Assembly: GCA_038118725.1 (NCBI GenBank)
Contig: JAYOIK010000070.1
Span: 1 to 27,523, forward strand
Length of the DNA: 27,523 bases
Direction: 5' to 3'
Source: JADHLJ01 sp038118725
Lineage (GTDB): Bacteria; Pseudomonadota; Alphaproteobacteria; Thalassobaculales; Thalassobaculaceae
This document shows, piece by piece, positions 1 to 7,613 of the stretch. The notes beneath the pieces are model-generated. The model saw nothing but the letters and a program-made list of their open reading frames with translations, did no database searches and had not been told where the DNA came from. The translations under genes were made by a program, and so were the position numbers. Position 1 is the stretch's first letter; every line of letters starts with the position of its first letter.

Positions 1-471
1 GAATTTGAAAACGGCCTTCTGAAAATTGAGCCAAGCTCGGAAAGAACCGTACTCTGGTTCAGCGAGTAGAGACTTCTTCAAGTTCGAAAAAGAGTGATCA
101 TCAGGTTCGAAGAATGAATTTTTCGACGGTGCTTGGCCCTTGATGTCGCCATACAACGTATCAGATAGGCATTGCAAAACCACCGCATCCTCTACGTTCG
201 GAACAGCAATTTGGCGGCAAAGTCCCATAGACTTTTCCATGAATATCCGCTGCACAGTACCCGACCGATAGCGGCCTTCAATAATTTTAGTATGCAATAG
301 ATCGCAAAAATTAGACAAATTCAGATGTACATCTAAATATTCTATGGGATATGGAATTATTTGCGATCTCATTTTATGGCGAACCTTGTTTCGCCAAATA
401 GACGCTAACCTCCCCTTTTCGAAGGTCTGCCGAATATCGTCTAGGCGAATATCAAACCGGGGCGACTGCAT
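1..471 (-). CDS. Probable reverse transcriptase, N-terminal part (runs off window edge)
   Basis: An open frame of 157 codons starts at ATG 471 and leaves the window without a stop. The start is well fixed: GGGAGG lies 5 nt upstream and an in-frame TAA precedes it. I do not see the catalytic YxDD motif because the frame is cut before it. Residues 79-102 (EKSMGLCRQIAVPN, then EDAVVLQCL) match the finger region of bacterial reverse transcriptases, where a K-x-x-G-x-x-R-x-I-x-x-P block is followed by D-x-x-x-x-Q. Later come PSKNSFF and a W-x-x-FQ segment, as I recall them in unknown-group (DRT-type) defence reverse transcriptases. Codon use is AT-rich, unlike the GC-rich genes further in, which suggests horizontal gain. 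The family call is from memory of motifs; the subtype, and whether it is a defence gene, are inference. Confidence 0.55.
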   Translation of the reverse strand, partial: MQSPRFDIRLDDIRQTFEKGRLASIWRNKVRHKMRSQIIPYPIEYLDVHLNLSNFCDLLHTKIIEGRYRSGTVQRIFMEKSMGLCRQIAVPNVEDAVVLQCLSDTLYGDIKGQAPSKNSFFEPDDHSFSNLKKSLLAEPEYGSFRAWLNFQKAVFKF

Positions 472-611
472 CGACGCCTCCCGTACACGTTAGGCACAAA
501 ACATTGAAACATGAGGATTTTCACATTTCATAAAATTTTCGCCTAATCTGCTGAATTTTATAACGTTCTGATTTCGGTCGACCGTAAGCCCATCCATACA
601 CATATAAGTTT

Positions 612-650
612 GAAGTCCGGCAAGTCCGGGCGAAGTTCAGGGAAGTCCGG
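612..650. repeat. Short tandem repeat of AAGTCCGG
   Basis: The octamer AAGTCCGG occurs three times (from 613, 622 and 643), with a degenerate copy, AAGTTCAG, between the last two. Spacing is 9-11 bases. It lies in non-coding sequence downstream of the parD-like frame. I see no known function. Confidence 0.5.
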
Positions 651-760
651 GAACAGTCGCCGAATTAGCGTACTCGCTCCGGTCCTTCCGGCGCTATGAA
701 CGTTGACGGTCAAACATCGGGGGTGGTCGGATTGAATGTCGACCAGGGGTGCCGGGCGAG

Positions 761-799
761 ACCCTTCGAGACGGCGCTTGCGCGCCTCCTCAGGGTGAG
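761..799. repeat. REP-like intergenic palindrome
   Basis: An imperfect hairpin: ACCCT (761-765) pairs with AGGGT (792-796), and GGCGC (773-777) pairs with GCGCC (782-786). The arms CCTTCGAGAC and CTCCTCAGGGTGAG are the pattern of a very common alphaproteobacterial repetitive extragenic palindrome. It lies in non-coding DNA, as such elements usually do. Confidence 0.65.
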
Positions 800-864
800 T
801 GTTGGGGCAAGGAGCCGTCGATAAGTTAGCCGCCTTGCTTATGACCGGGCCGTCGAGATTGAGA

Positions 865-1098
865 TCAGGTTCCCCCGCCATCGCGCCGTAGCTCGGCTTG
901 GACGGCGGCGCGGATGCTTTCCTTGTCGAGGCTGGAAACTCCGCTTTCCTCGGCTGCGATCAGAGCGGCGCGGATGCGGTCGATCTCGACGGAGCGGGTC
1001 TGCTTTTCCCGTATGGCTTCGCGGATAATCCCGCTGTCGGAGGCATAGTGCCCGGAGGCGAGCTGGGCTTGTATCCACGCTTCCTGTTTTTCGGTCAC
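865..1098 (-). CDS. ParD-family antitoxin, orphan, start uncertain
   Basis: The 77-residue product resembles ParD antitoxins, which form ribbon-helix-helix dimers that bind their own promoter and neutralise a ParE toxin. The residues TEKQEAWIQAQL, the SD-x-x-IREAIRE segment and AALIAAEESG are typical of the family. The listed start is GTG at 1098. Codons upstream stay open and add K-S-I-T just before it (AAG AAA AGC ATC ACG), which is the usual first strand of the fold; at the place where family members have ATG there is only ATA (1114-1119). The start may therefore be lost or non-standard. No parE follows in the ~300 bases downstream, so this is an orphan or decayed toxin-antitoxin remnant. 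Confidence 0.65.
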   Translation of the reverse strand: MTEKQEAWIQAQLASGHYASDSGIIREAIREKQTRSVEIDRIRAALIAAEESGVSSLDKESIRAAVQAELRRDGGGT

Positions 1099-1206
1099 CG
1101 TGATGCTTTTCTTTATTATGGGGCGTGGCCCGTATGCTCGATTATCCTACTTCATACCACCCTGTTTCCACCGCCCGTTTCAAGGTTAGAGCGCGATAAT
1201 ACCGTA

Positions 1207-1530
1207 TCCCCGACGAAAGTCGGGGTCGACGCCTGAAGCTTTTCATCGTGACCGGTGGCAGATCACGGTTCAAGATCTCTTAAAGTGCTCCGCCAATGCG
1301 CGCGCGCCGCCGTCTCGGGCGTGGACCCCGACCTTCGTCGGGGATTCGAGGGAAGGTTGACGCACAACATTTCGCCGTCACCCCGCGGTAGCGCGGGGGC
1401 CACTTCTCCGGCGGGGGTGCGCCTCGTCTCGGGAAACCAACGCTCGATAGGACGACCGATCAGTATGTTGGGCCGGCGGCATGGGCCCCGCCCTTCGCCC
1501 GCTCTCGTTAAAACGGGGGGTGGGATGACG
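1207..1530. repeat. Cluster of REP-like palindromes
   Basis: Two copies of a 27-bp unit lie in inverted orientation at 1207-1233 and 1318-1344. Each forms a 7-bp CCCCGAC/GTCGGGG hairpin with a 4-base loop. A third hairpin, CCCCGCG-GTAG-CGCGGGG, lies at 1381-1398 behind CGTCA. A reverse-oriented partner ends in GGGTGGGATGACG at about 1518-1530. Open frames crossing this cluster look like by-products of the repeats. The whole stretch 1099-1620 has no gene I can support. Confidence 0.65.
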
Positions 1531-1620
1531 ATGGATGGAGATGTTTCGGCTCAGAGGGTTTGGTGGCGGGGTCCTTGTGTTCGATGGAAAACTGGCTCGA
1601 GAATCCAACCCACCTCCTTA

Positions 1621-1662
1621 CCAAAAGCAAAACGCCCGACCGCCATCCGCCGGCGATCGGGC
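1621..1662 (-). terminator. Rho-independent terminator of leuA
   Basis: On the - strand GCCCGATCGCC (1662-1652) pairs with GGCGGTCGGGC (1644-1634) through 11 pairs with one G:U, closing a 7-base loop. The T-rich tail GTTTTGCTTTT follows. It lies about 30 bases after the leuA stop. Confidence 0.85.
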
Positions 1663-1693
1663 GCTTTCGCTAACTCCTCAACCACCCCAACCC

Positions 1694-3370
1694 TCAAATC
1701 CGGTTGATCGCGCTTACCACCGCCTTGATCGGGGCCAGCGTGATGGAGGTGTCGATGCCGACGCCGAAGACGTGGGCGCCGCCCTCGTCGGGGACCACCA
1801 GTTCGATATAGGCCGCCGCCTCGGATTCCGAGCCCGCCGTGCGGGTATGCTCGGTGTAATCCTTCAACCTGAATTCCAGGCCGAAGGTCTCGCGCATGCC
1901 CTTGACGAACGCGGCGATCGGGCCGTTGCCGGTGGCTTCGATCTTGTGGTCCTTGCCGCCATGGGTGACGACGGCGGTGACCCGCTCCAGATCGTTGGAG
2001 CGCGAGGCGGATTGCGAGGAGAAGGACTTGAGGGTGTAGGGGCCGCCCTGGGCGATGAATTCCTTCTCGAAGGCTTCCCAGATCTGTTGGCCGCTGATCT
2101 CCTGGCTGGTCGCGTCGGTGATCTTCTGGATCACCTGGCTGAACTGAGCTTGGGCGGCCTTGGGCAGACGGATGGAGTAGTCGCTTTCGAGAATATAGGA
2201 GACGCCGCCCTTGCCGGACTGGCTGTTCACCCGGATGATCGCCTCGTAGTCGCGCCCGATATCCTTGGGATCGATCGGCAAATACGGCACCTCGAACAGC
2301 ACGCTGTTGGCGGTCTCCATCGCCTTCATGCCCTTGTTGATCGCGTCCTGGTGCGAGCCCGAGAAGGCGGTATGCACCAGCTCTCCGGCATAGGGATGGC
2401 GGGGATGGATCGGCAGCTGGTTGCAATGCTCGGCGGTTTCCATCAACGCGTTGATGTTGGAGAAGTCCAACGCCGGATCGACACCCTGGGTGAACAGGTT
2501 CAGGCCCAGGGTGACGATGTCGACATTGCCGGTCCGCTCGCCATTGCCGAACAGGGTACCCTCGACCCGGTCGGCGCCGGCCATCTGGGCCAGCTCCGCC
2601 GCCGCGACGCCGGTGCCCCGGTCGTTATGGGGATGCACGGACAGGATCACCCGCTCGCGCTTGGAGAAGTTGTTGCCCATCCATTCGATCTGATCGGCGA
2701 AGATGTTCGGCGTCGCCATTTCGACCGTGGAGGGCAAGTTGATGATGGTCGGATTCTCCGCCGTCGGGCCCCAGATATCCAGGACCGCCTCGGAAACCTC
2801 CATCGCATAGTCGAGTTCGGTGCCGGTGAAGCTCTCCGGCGAGTATTCCAGCCGCACCTTGGAGCCGCCGTTCTCCAGCATCGGGATCCGGTCACGCACC
2901 ATCATGGCACCGTCCGTCGCGATCTGTTTCACGCCGTCGCGGTCGGAGGCGAAGACAACCCGGCGCTGCAGGGTGCTGGTCGAGTTATAGAGATGGACAA
3001 TGCAGTTCTTGGAACCCAGCAGGCTCTCACAGGTCCTCTGGATCAATTCCTCGCGCGCCTGTGTCAGCACCTGGATGCAGACATCATCCGGGATCAGATC
3101 CTGTTCGATGATTTCGCGCACGAAGTTGAAATCGGTATCCGAGGCGGCGGGAAAGCCGACCTCGATCTCCTTGAAGCCCATTTCCACCAGAGCCTTGAAC
3201 ATGCGGTGCTTGCGCGGCCCGTCCATCGGGTCGACCAGCGCCTGGTTGCCGTCGCGCAGATCGACGCTGCACCAGATCGGCGCCTTGGTGATGGTACGCC
3301 CCGGCCATTGTCGGTTCTGGATCGGGACTTGCGGATAGGCTTGGTATTTTTCGGTCGGCATGCGGTTCAT
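1694..3370 (-). CDS. leuA: 2-isopropylmalate synthase
   Basis: This enzyme condenses acetyl-CoA with 2-oxoisovalerate in the first committed step of leucine synthesis. The 558 residues fit the longer LeuA type found in actinobacteria and many proteobacteria. The TIM-barrel HMGL-like domain spans about residues 30-310: SVDLRDGNQA (36-45) gives the catalytic Arg39 and metal ligand Asp40, and SVHPHNDRG gives metal ligands His246 and His248. The last ~130 residues form the LeuA dimer/allosteric domain, where leucine feedback normally binds. ATG 3370 is preceded by AGGAG at good spacing; an ATG three codons in is less well placed. The gene is monocistronic by its own terminator. No leucine-rich leader peptide was found upstream, so attenuation is not supported. 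Confidence 0.96.
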   Translation of the reverse strand: MNRMPTEKYQAYPQVPIQNRQWPGRTITKAPIWCSVDLRDGNQALVDPMDGPRKHRMFKALVEMGFKEIEVGFPAASDTDFNFVREIIEQDLIPDDVCIQVLTQAREELIQRTCESLLGSKNCIVHLYNSTSTLQRRVVFASDRDGVKQIATDGAMMVRDRIPMLENGGSKVRLEYSPESFTGTELDYAMEVSEAVLDIWGPTAENPTIINLPSTVEMATPNIFADQIEWMGNNFSKRERVILSVHPHNDRGTGVAAAELAQMAGADRVEGTLFGNGERTGNVDIVTLGLNLFTQGVDPALDFSNINALMETAEHCNQLPIHPRHPYAGELVHTAFSGSHQDAINKGMKAMETANSVLFEVPYLPIDPKDIGRDYEAIIRVNSQSGKGGVSYILESDYSIRLPKAAQAQFSQVIQKITDATSQEISGQQIWEAFEKEFIAQGGPYTLKSFSSQSASRSNDLERVTAVVTHGGKDHKIEATGNGPIAAFVKGMRETFGLEFRLKDYTEHTRTAGSESEAAAYIELVVPDEGGAHVFGVGIDTSITLAPIKAVVSAINRI

Positions 3371-3863
3371 TGCAACTCACTCCTGATTGGCGCGCGGCCC
3401 CGGACCTTCATCAACGGGTCGCCGGCGCGTGTATTCGTTTGTTATTCGGTGATTCGATTCGCGCTTGCCGCCGCGTGCCGCGCCCGACAACTCCAAATCC
3501 GACCGCCGCCGCGCGAGACGCAACATCGTCACGAGAACGCGGGCTTCGGTTCAACTGGATATATACATTCATGGGAATTGCTGGCGCGCTGTGAAAACAC
3601 GGATGGCAAACGACTCTAACCCGGACCCTCTAAAGAGCCGGGATGGTAAGTCGAAGGCCGAGGCCGAGTCGGGCGTGCGTCAACATGGCCGCGAAGATAC
3701 GGGCGACCGGAGCGGGGGTCAAGGGGCGATCGGATCGCCGGACGCGGCACGCCGTCTGGTGCCGTGAGGCGTTCTGTCACTGGATCTCTGGACGCGGAAA
3801 TGATTGAGTGGATCTTGGAGCCGCGTTCACGCTTCGTGACGGCCGCGCGGCCACGAGACCGCC
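3371..3863. other. Divergent leuA-hemA spacer, no firm gene
   Basis: This spacer must hold the promoters of both flanking genes, but none is close enough to consensus to call. A small + strand frame, ATG 3603 to stop 3767 (54 residues, Gly/Ser/Asp/Arg-rich, no signal or domain), lacks a ribosome-binding site and is only a weak candidate. A hairpin with CCCGG/CCGGG and CTCT/AGAG arms lies near 3621-3643. The segment around 3480-3540 is very GC-rich and codes for nothing recognisable. Confidence 0.5.
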
Positions 3864-5069
3864 ATGACCCTACTCGACTTTTGTCAGTCCGAGCTCTCGC
3901 GGATCAAATCCGAGGATCGGTACCGCGTCTTCGCGCATCTGGAAAAACAAGCCGACCGCTTCCCGGTCTACACCCACTACCGCGATGACGGGACCAAGGT
4001 GGATGTCACGGTCTGGTGCTCGAACGACTATCTCGGCATGGGCCAGTCCTCGATCGTCATCGACGCGGCGCGTGACGCGGCGGCGCGGATCGGCGCGGGA
4101 GCCGGCGGGACCCGCAACATCTCCGGCACCAGCCATTATCACATCCTGCTGGAGCAGGAACTCGCCGACCTGCACGGCAAGGAAGCGGCGCTGATCTTCA
4201 CCTCGGGCTATGTCGCCAATGAGGCGACGCTCTCGACCCTGCTGAACGCGCGGCCAAACTCCATTGTCTTTTCCGACGAAAAGAATCACGCCTCGATGAT
4301 CGAGGGGATGCGGCGTTCCAAGGCGGGAAAACGGATTTTCCGACACAATGATCCGGCGCATCTCGAGGAACTTCTGACAGAGGCCGACCCCGAAGCCCAC
4401 AAATTCATCGCCTTCGAGAGCGTCTACTCCATGGACGGCGACATCGCGCCGATCGGCGAGATCTGCGCCCTGGCCAAACAGTACGGCGCCACCACCTATC
4501 TCGACGAAGTGCATGCCGTCGGAATGTACGGCGAGCGCGGCGGCGGTGTCGCGGAGCGGGACGGAGTCATGGCCGAGGTTGATCTGATCGAAGGAACCCT
4601 CGCCAAGGGGTTCGGCGTTCATGGCGGCTATGTCGCGGGCCCGGCGGCGGTGCTCGACTATGTGCGAAGTGTCGCGCCGGGGTTCATCTTCACCACCTCG
4701 ATGCCGCCCATGGTCGCTGGCGCGGCCCTGGCCAGCGTGCGGCACCTAAAGCAAAGCGGCCAGGAACGCGCCATGCAGCAACGCCAGGCGGCGCGCCTCA
4801 AGCAAGCCTTCCACGACGCGGGCCTTCCGGTCATGGACAGCGAGAGTCATATCGTCCCGCTCTTGGTGGGCGATGCCGCCAAGGCACGAGAGATGTCGGA
4901 CCGATTGCTTGACGAGTTCCGGATCTATGTCACGGCGATCAACTATCCCACCGTTCCAATCGGAACGGAGCGATTGCGGTTTACGCCGACGCCGCATCAC
5001 ACGGACGCGATGATCGGGGAACTGGTGGAGGCTCTAGCGAAGATTTTCCCATCCGCCGAACCACTTTGA
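3864..5069 (+). CDS. hemA: 5-aminolevulinate synthase
   Basis: This pyridoxal-phosphate enzyme condenses glycine with succinyl-CoA to 5-aminolevulinate, the first step of tetrapyrrole synthesis in alphaproteobacteria (Shemin or C4 route). The 401 residues match the family length. Key sites are visible: the substrate-loop motif CSNDYLGMG (52-60), GAGAGGTRNISGTS (77-90), LDEVHAVG (213-220) with Asp214 and His217 that hold the cofactor, and Lys248 in EGTLAKGFGVHGG, which forms the Schiff base and has the same number as in Rhodobacter. The N-terminal RYRVFAHLEKQADRFP is standard, which supports this ATG even though the ribosome-binding site is weak. The product feeds haem and also the corrin ring handled by the cob genes near the end of the window. 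Confidence 0.97.
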   Translation: MTLLDFCQSELSRIKSEDRYRVFAHLEKQADRFPVYTHYRDDGTKVDVTVWCSNDYLGMGQSSIVIDAARDAAARIGAGAGGTRNISGTSHYHILLEQELADLHGKEAALIFTSGYVANEATLSTLLNARPNSIVFSDEKNHASMIEGMRRSKAGKRIFRHNDPAHLEELLTEADPEAHKFIAFESVYSMDGDIAPIGEICALAKQYGATTYLDEVHAVGMYGERGGGVAERDGVMAEVDLIEGTLAKGFGVHGGYVAGPAAVLDYVRSVAPGFIFTTSMPPMVAGAALASVRHLKQSGQERAMQQRQAARLKQAFHDAGLPVMDSESHIVPLLVGDAAKAREMSDRLLDEFRIYVTAINYPTVPIGTERLRFTPTPHHTDAMIGELVEALAKIFPSAEPL

Positions 5070-5148
5070 TCATGGTGATGTAATCTGTCCTATCCGCCAA
5101 CCTTTCTGGACAATGTTTCTCGCCACGTCCATCCGGCCATCGGTCCTT

Positions 5149-5825
5149 CTAGCCATCCTTGCCCGCCCGCGCTTGGGCCTTTCGTCGATTGTATTCTTCC
5201 TGATCGATATCACCGTGAAGAAACATGATCATCAACTCCCGGATCGTCGCTCTGCCGGCCGCGGCACCTGCAGGGTTCGGTGTTCGTGAAGCCATTCGAT
5301 CGGACGTGCCGCTCGAGTCGGACACTATGGCCCTCTCGCCAAAATCCGGGCCATCGTTGAGATTTGATTCGTCGCGCACGCTCTGGCGTTTAGTCCATAT
5401 ATGGCGCGCGTCCGCCCAAATCTCGCCAACTGTCGGTATTTCCAGCATGGCGCAATGACGTTCTTTTCCTAAATGCAACAGGACCTTGTTACGCTCGCCA
5501 AATTTGAAAACGTGATCGTCGGCATTCCTGCGCGAGGCATCCCGAGCCGAGGACGCCATAAACAAGAACGGTACCGCAATTATCGGCGCGAACATCATCA
5601 TGGCCAACTTGTCCTCGCTGCTCGCCGGGGATTTTTCCATGGCGGTCAGGGCATGGTCACGCATCCGCCCAACATTGTCTTGTGCTTCCTTCACTATCTC
5701 AGGGCACGATAGCGAAACATCATTTGGCGTGGTTCTTTGTATCGACGGTTGCTCGTAGCTCGCGCAGCCATTTAGGGCTAGTAATCCAATCGCAAATCCA
5801 TATCGCCAGCCCGTCTTCCAAACAT
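5149..5825 (-). CDS. Putative lipoprotein with SHOCT-like tail; start frameshifted
   Basis: Not a family I can name. The frame is open from 5832 to the stop at 5149, but its only start codon is a GTG at 5694, which would remove the signal peptide. Upstream in the same frame stands WKTGWRYGFAIGLLALNGC, an ideal lipoprotein signal with lipobox LNGC (Cys codon 5764-5766). The ATG at 5823-5825 is one base out of frame; a fourth T in the TTT run after it would give M-F-W-K and restore the gene. After the Cys come a short hydrophobic segment (MMMFAPIIAVPFLFMASS), an FGERN...ERHC segment and a C-terminal LMIMFLHGDIDQEEYNRRK resembling a SHOCT oligomerisation motif. It is a paralogue of the gene just upstream (28-bp gap). 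Either a homopolymer sequencing error or a recent inactivating deletion. Confidence 0.6.
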
Positions 5826-5852
5826 CACGCGCTCACGCACGACCTGGAAAGG

Positions 5853-6644
5853 TCATCCCGGCTTCATGCCTTGGCGCAATTGGAGATATTCCTCGCGGCT
5901 GATTTCCCCTCGCAAGAACATCCCCATCAAGTCCTTCAAGGTCGGTGGCCGGTTTCCACCGCTGGCAACCGGTGCCGAGCGGTCTCCCTTGATATCGAAA
6001 CGTTTGGCGTCCTCGACATCTACCTCCGCCACGGGCCGGTTCGTTCCATGTCGAAGGCCCATGCTTCCCGGCGCCGGCTTCGAGGATTGCGCCGTGGTTC
6101 CATGATTTCGCGGATAATAGCTGGAGTGCATGTTGGTGTTCACCGGTGCTCCGGCCACTTGCGGCGCGGTTCGCGATTCCGTGTTTTCATCACGCGCGGT
6201 GTCATGGCGACCTTCCGGCGCGACGCCATCCCCGGCTCCGTTTTTCCCCACGGCGATTTTGACGGCTTCCTTGACCGAGTAGGCATGTACCGTTTCGCAA
6301 TTCCTATCGCTCGCGATGCCCATGAGCGTCCGGTTTCTCATGTCGAAACCATGCATTTCCGTCGCTGGAGCATCCTTGAAATCCATCGCGAATGCCAATG
6401 GCGGAAAAATCAGGAACGCGACCACCCCTAGGATAATATTCTGATTGGTTATCGAATCCCGTTCTTCCGCGAGGGTGATCATCCGCCTGTTGGCGTCGGT
6501 GATCTCCTGATTGATATCGACGCAGTTCATCGCATCGTCCCTGGGAGAATGCGCGGACACCGGGTTGGGGTTGCGCCCCACGCAATTAACCAAAAGGAAT
6601 CCTGAAAGCGCCAAGCTCGCAACGACCTTTACTCGATAGTTCAC
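5853..6644 (-). CDS. Putative lipoprotein with SHOCT-like tail
   Basis: Not a named family. Three GTG codons lie close together (6656, 6650, 6644); the last follows GGGGGTGGAT and gives a clean signal peptide, MNYRVKVVASLALSGFLLVNC, with acylated Cys21 (lipobox LVNC, not a perfect consensus). The 263-residue product then has a polar helix with NCVDINQEI, a hydrophobic stretch (NIILGVVAFLIFPPLAFAM), a variable Ser/Pro/Asn-rich middle, and a C-terminal LKDLMGMFLRGEISREEYLQLR that resembles SHOCT. The downstream gene shares this order, including the FDMRN...SDRNC block (FGERN...ERHC there), so the two are paralogues in one operon. The hydrophobic segment suggests an inner-membrane-linked envelope protein. 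A strong promoter lies 30 bases upstream. Confidence 0.72.
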   Translation of the reverse strand: MNYRVKVVASLALSGFLLVNCVGRNPNPVSAHSPRDDAMNCVDINQEITDANRRMITLAEERDSITNQNIILGVVAFLIFPPLAFAMDFKDAPATEMHGFDMRNRTLMGIASDRNCETVHAYSVKEAVKIAVGKNGAGDGVAPEGRHDTARDENTESRTAPQVAGAPVNTNMHSSYYPRNHGTTAQSSKPAPGSMGLRHGTNRPVAEVDVEDAKRFDIKGDRSAPVASGGNRPPTLKDLMGMFLRGEISREEYLQLRQGMKPG

Positions 6645-6673
6645 ATCCACCCCCACGAAGTCATTCCAGCGCG

Positions 6674-6702
6674 ATTATATGGGGATCATTTGTATGAACC
6701 AA
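6674..6702 (-). promoter_or_regulatory. Sigma-70-type promoter of the lipoprotein pair
   Basis: On the - strand, TTGGTT (6702-6697), a 17-base spacer and a perfect TATAAT (6679-6674) lie ~30 bases before the GTG start at 6644. The surrounding ~80 bases are AT-rich, which favours an active promoter. Confidence 0.75.
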
Positions 6703-6839
6703 GTTATAAAAAAATGTGCTAAAATTTGATTTAACGCGACTCCATACCGGAGATGCATCGGCATTCTCAAGTTAGTCGCCAATGGCATGCCGTGGATCCG
6801 GGGAACCACTCCGGAGTAGGCACTATCAATTGTTCCATC

Positions 6840-7592
6840 CTATTCTCCACCTCGCCCGGCACCACCCGAGAACCGCGCCGCGCCGACCGCCGCTTCCAGG
6901 CGTTTGGCTTCGTCCGCGCCTTCGGCCTCGCGTTCCAAAGCCTCGGCAAGAGGGAGGCCGGCCTGGTTGAGCGCCGACCAACGATCCGCCCGCATGGCGA
7001 TTTGCGGGAACTCGGCCATCTGGCGGGCGATTGTCTCCGCGGCGGCACGGGCTTGACCCGTGGGCTCGACCCGATCCGCCAACCCCATGCCCTTCGCGGC
7101 CTGGGCATCGACGGGCCGGCCGGTGTTCAACATATCAAGGGCCCGCCCCATGCCGACGAGGCGGGGAAGACGCACCGTGGTGCCATCACTCATCGGCACG
7201 CCGAAGCGGCGGCAGAACACCCCGAAAATCGCGCTCTCGCCAGCCACGCGCATGTCGCAGTAGAGCGCAAGTCCCAAGCCGCCCGCCACCGCGTGTCCCT
7301 CGACGGCCGCGATCAACGGCTTCGATAGCGGATGGGCAAGCGGGCCATCGGTTCCCGCCCAGGGTTTGTAGACAGCGCCCTCGCCCGCCATTTCGTGAAG
7401 GTCGGCGCCGGCGCAGAATGTCCCACCCGCGCCCCAGAGCACCGCGACCCTGGCATCGTCGTCGCGTTCAAAATCTAGAAAGGCGTTATGCAGAAGCTCG
7501 GTCGCCTCGAGATCGAGCGCGTTGCGGACCTCCGGTCGATTGATGATGATGGTGGTGACGGGTCCGTCTTTCTCTATCTCGATCTTGGCCAT
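6840..7592 (-). CDS. Enoyl-CoA hydratase/isomerase (crotonase) family protein
   Basis: Crotonase-fold protein of 250 residues acting on acyl-CoA thioesters. The oxyanion-hole regions are present: GGTFCAGADLHEM near residues 56-68 and EGHAVAGGLGLALYCD near 98-113. However, aligned by eye with rat mitochondrial enoyl-CoA hydratase, both catalytic glutamates are absent: the Glu144 position (GGGCELAMM) is Gly here (AGGLGLALY) and the Glu164 position (FGQPEI) is Cys (FGVFCR). It is therefore unlikely to be a classical hydratase and may catalyse another crotonase reaction. ATG 7592 follows AGGA at good spacing. It lies 21 bases after the upstream methyltransferase-like gene and is probably co-transcribed with it, although no shared pathway is evident. 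Confidence 0.88.
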   Translation of the reverse strand: MAKIEIEKDGPVTTIIINRPEVRNALDLEATELLHNAFLDFERDDDARVAVLWGAGGTFCAGADLHEMAGEGAVYKPWAGTDGPLAHPLSKPLIAAVEGHAVAGGLGLALYCDMRVAGESAIFGVFCRRFGVPMSDGTTVRLPRLVGMGRALDMLNTGRPVDAQAAKGMGLADRVEPTGQARAAAETIARQMAEFPQIAMRADRWSALNQAGLPLAEALEREAEGADEAKRLEAAVGAARFSGGAGRGGE

Positions 7593-7613
7593 GTACGCTG
7601 CTTCCTCCGAGTG

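Larger units (their letters stand above)
472..864. other. Intergenic stretch, no supported gene
   Basis: This stretch separates the reverse-transcriptase-like gene from the parD-like frame. The first ~90 bases are AT-rich and probably carry the promoter of the gene at 1-471. The rest is GC-rich and holds the AAGTCCGG repeats and one REP-like palindrome. An open frame on the - strand (558-881) crosses the REP palindrome and overlaps the parD end; it resembles no protein I know and is not called. No ParE-type toxin frame is visible where one would be expected. Confidence 0.6.

Noticed and set aside
558..881. 107-codon - strand frame after parD
   Set aside because: It crosses a REP palindrome and the AAGTCCGG repeats, overlaps the parD end and shows no ParE or other family feature.
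1535..3619. 694-codon + strand frame opposite leuA
   Set aside because: It is the antisense of leuA, a long frame caused by high GC; leuA has all catalytic motifs, a ribosome site and a terminator.
3603..3767. 54-codon + strand frame before hemA
   Set aside because: Low-complexity hydrophilic sequence without ribosome site or known relative; kept only as a note in the spacer entry.
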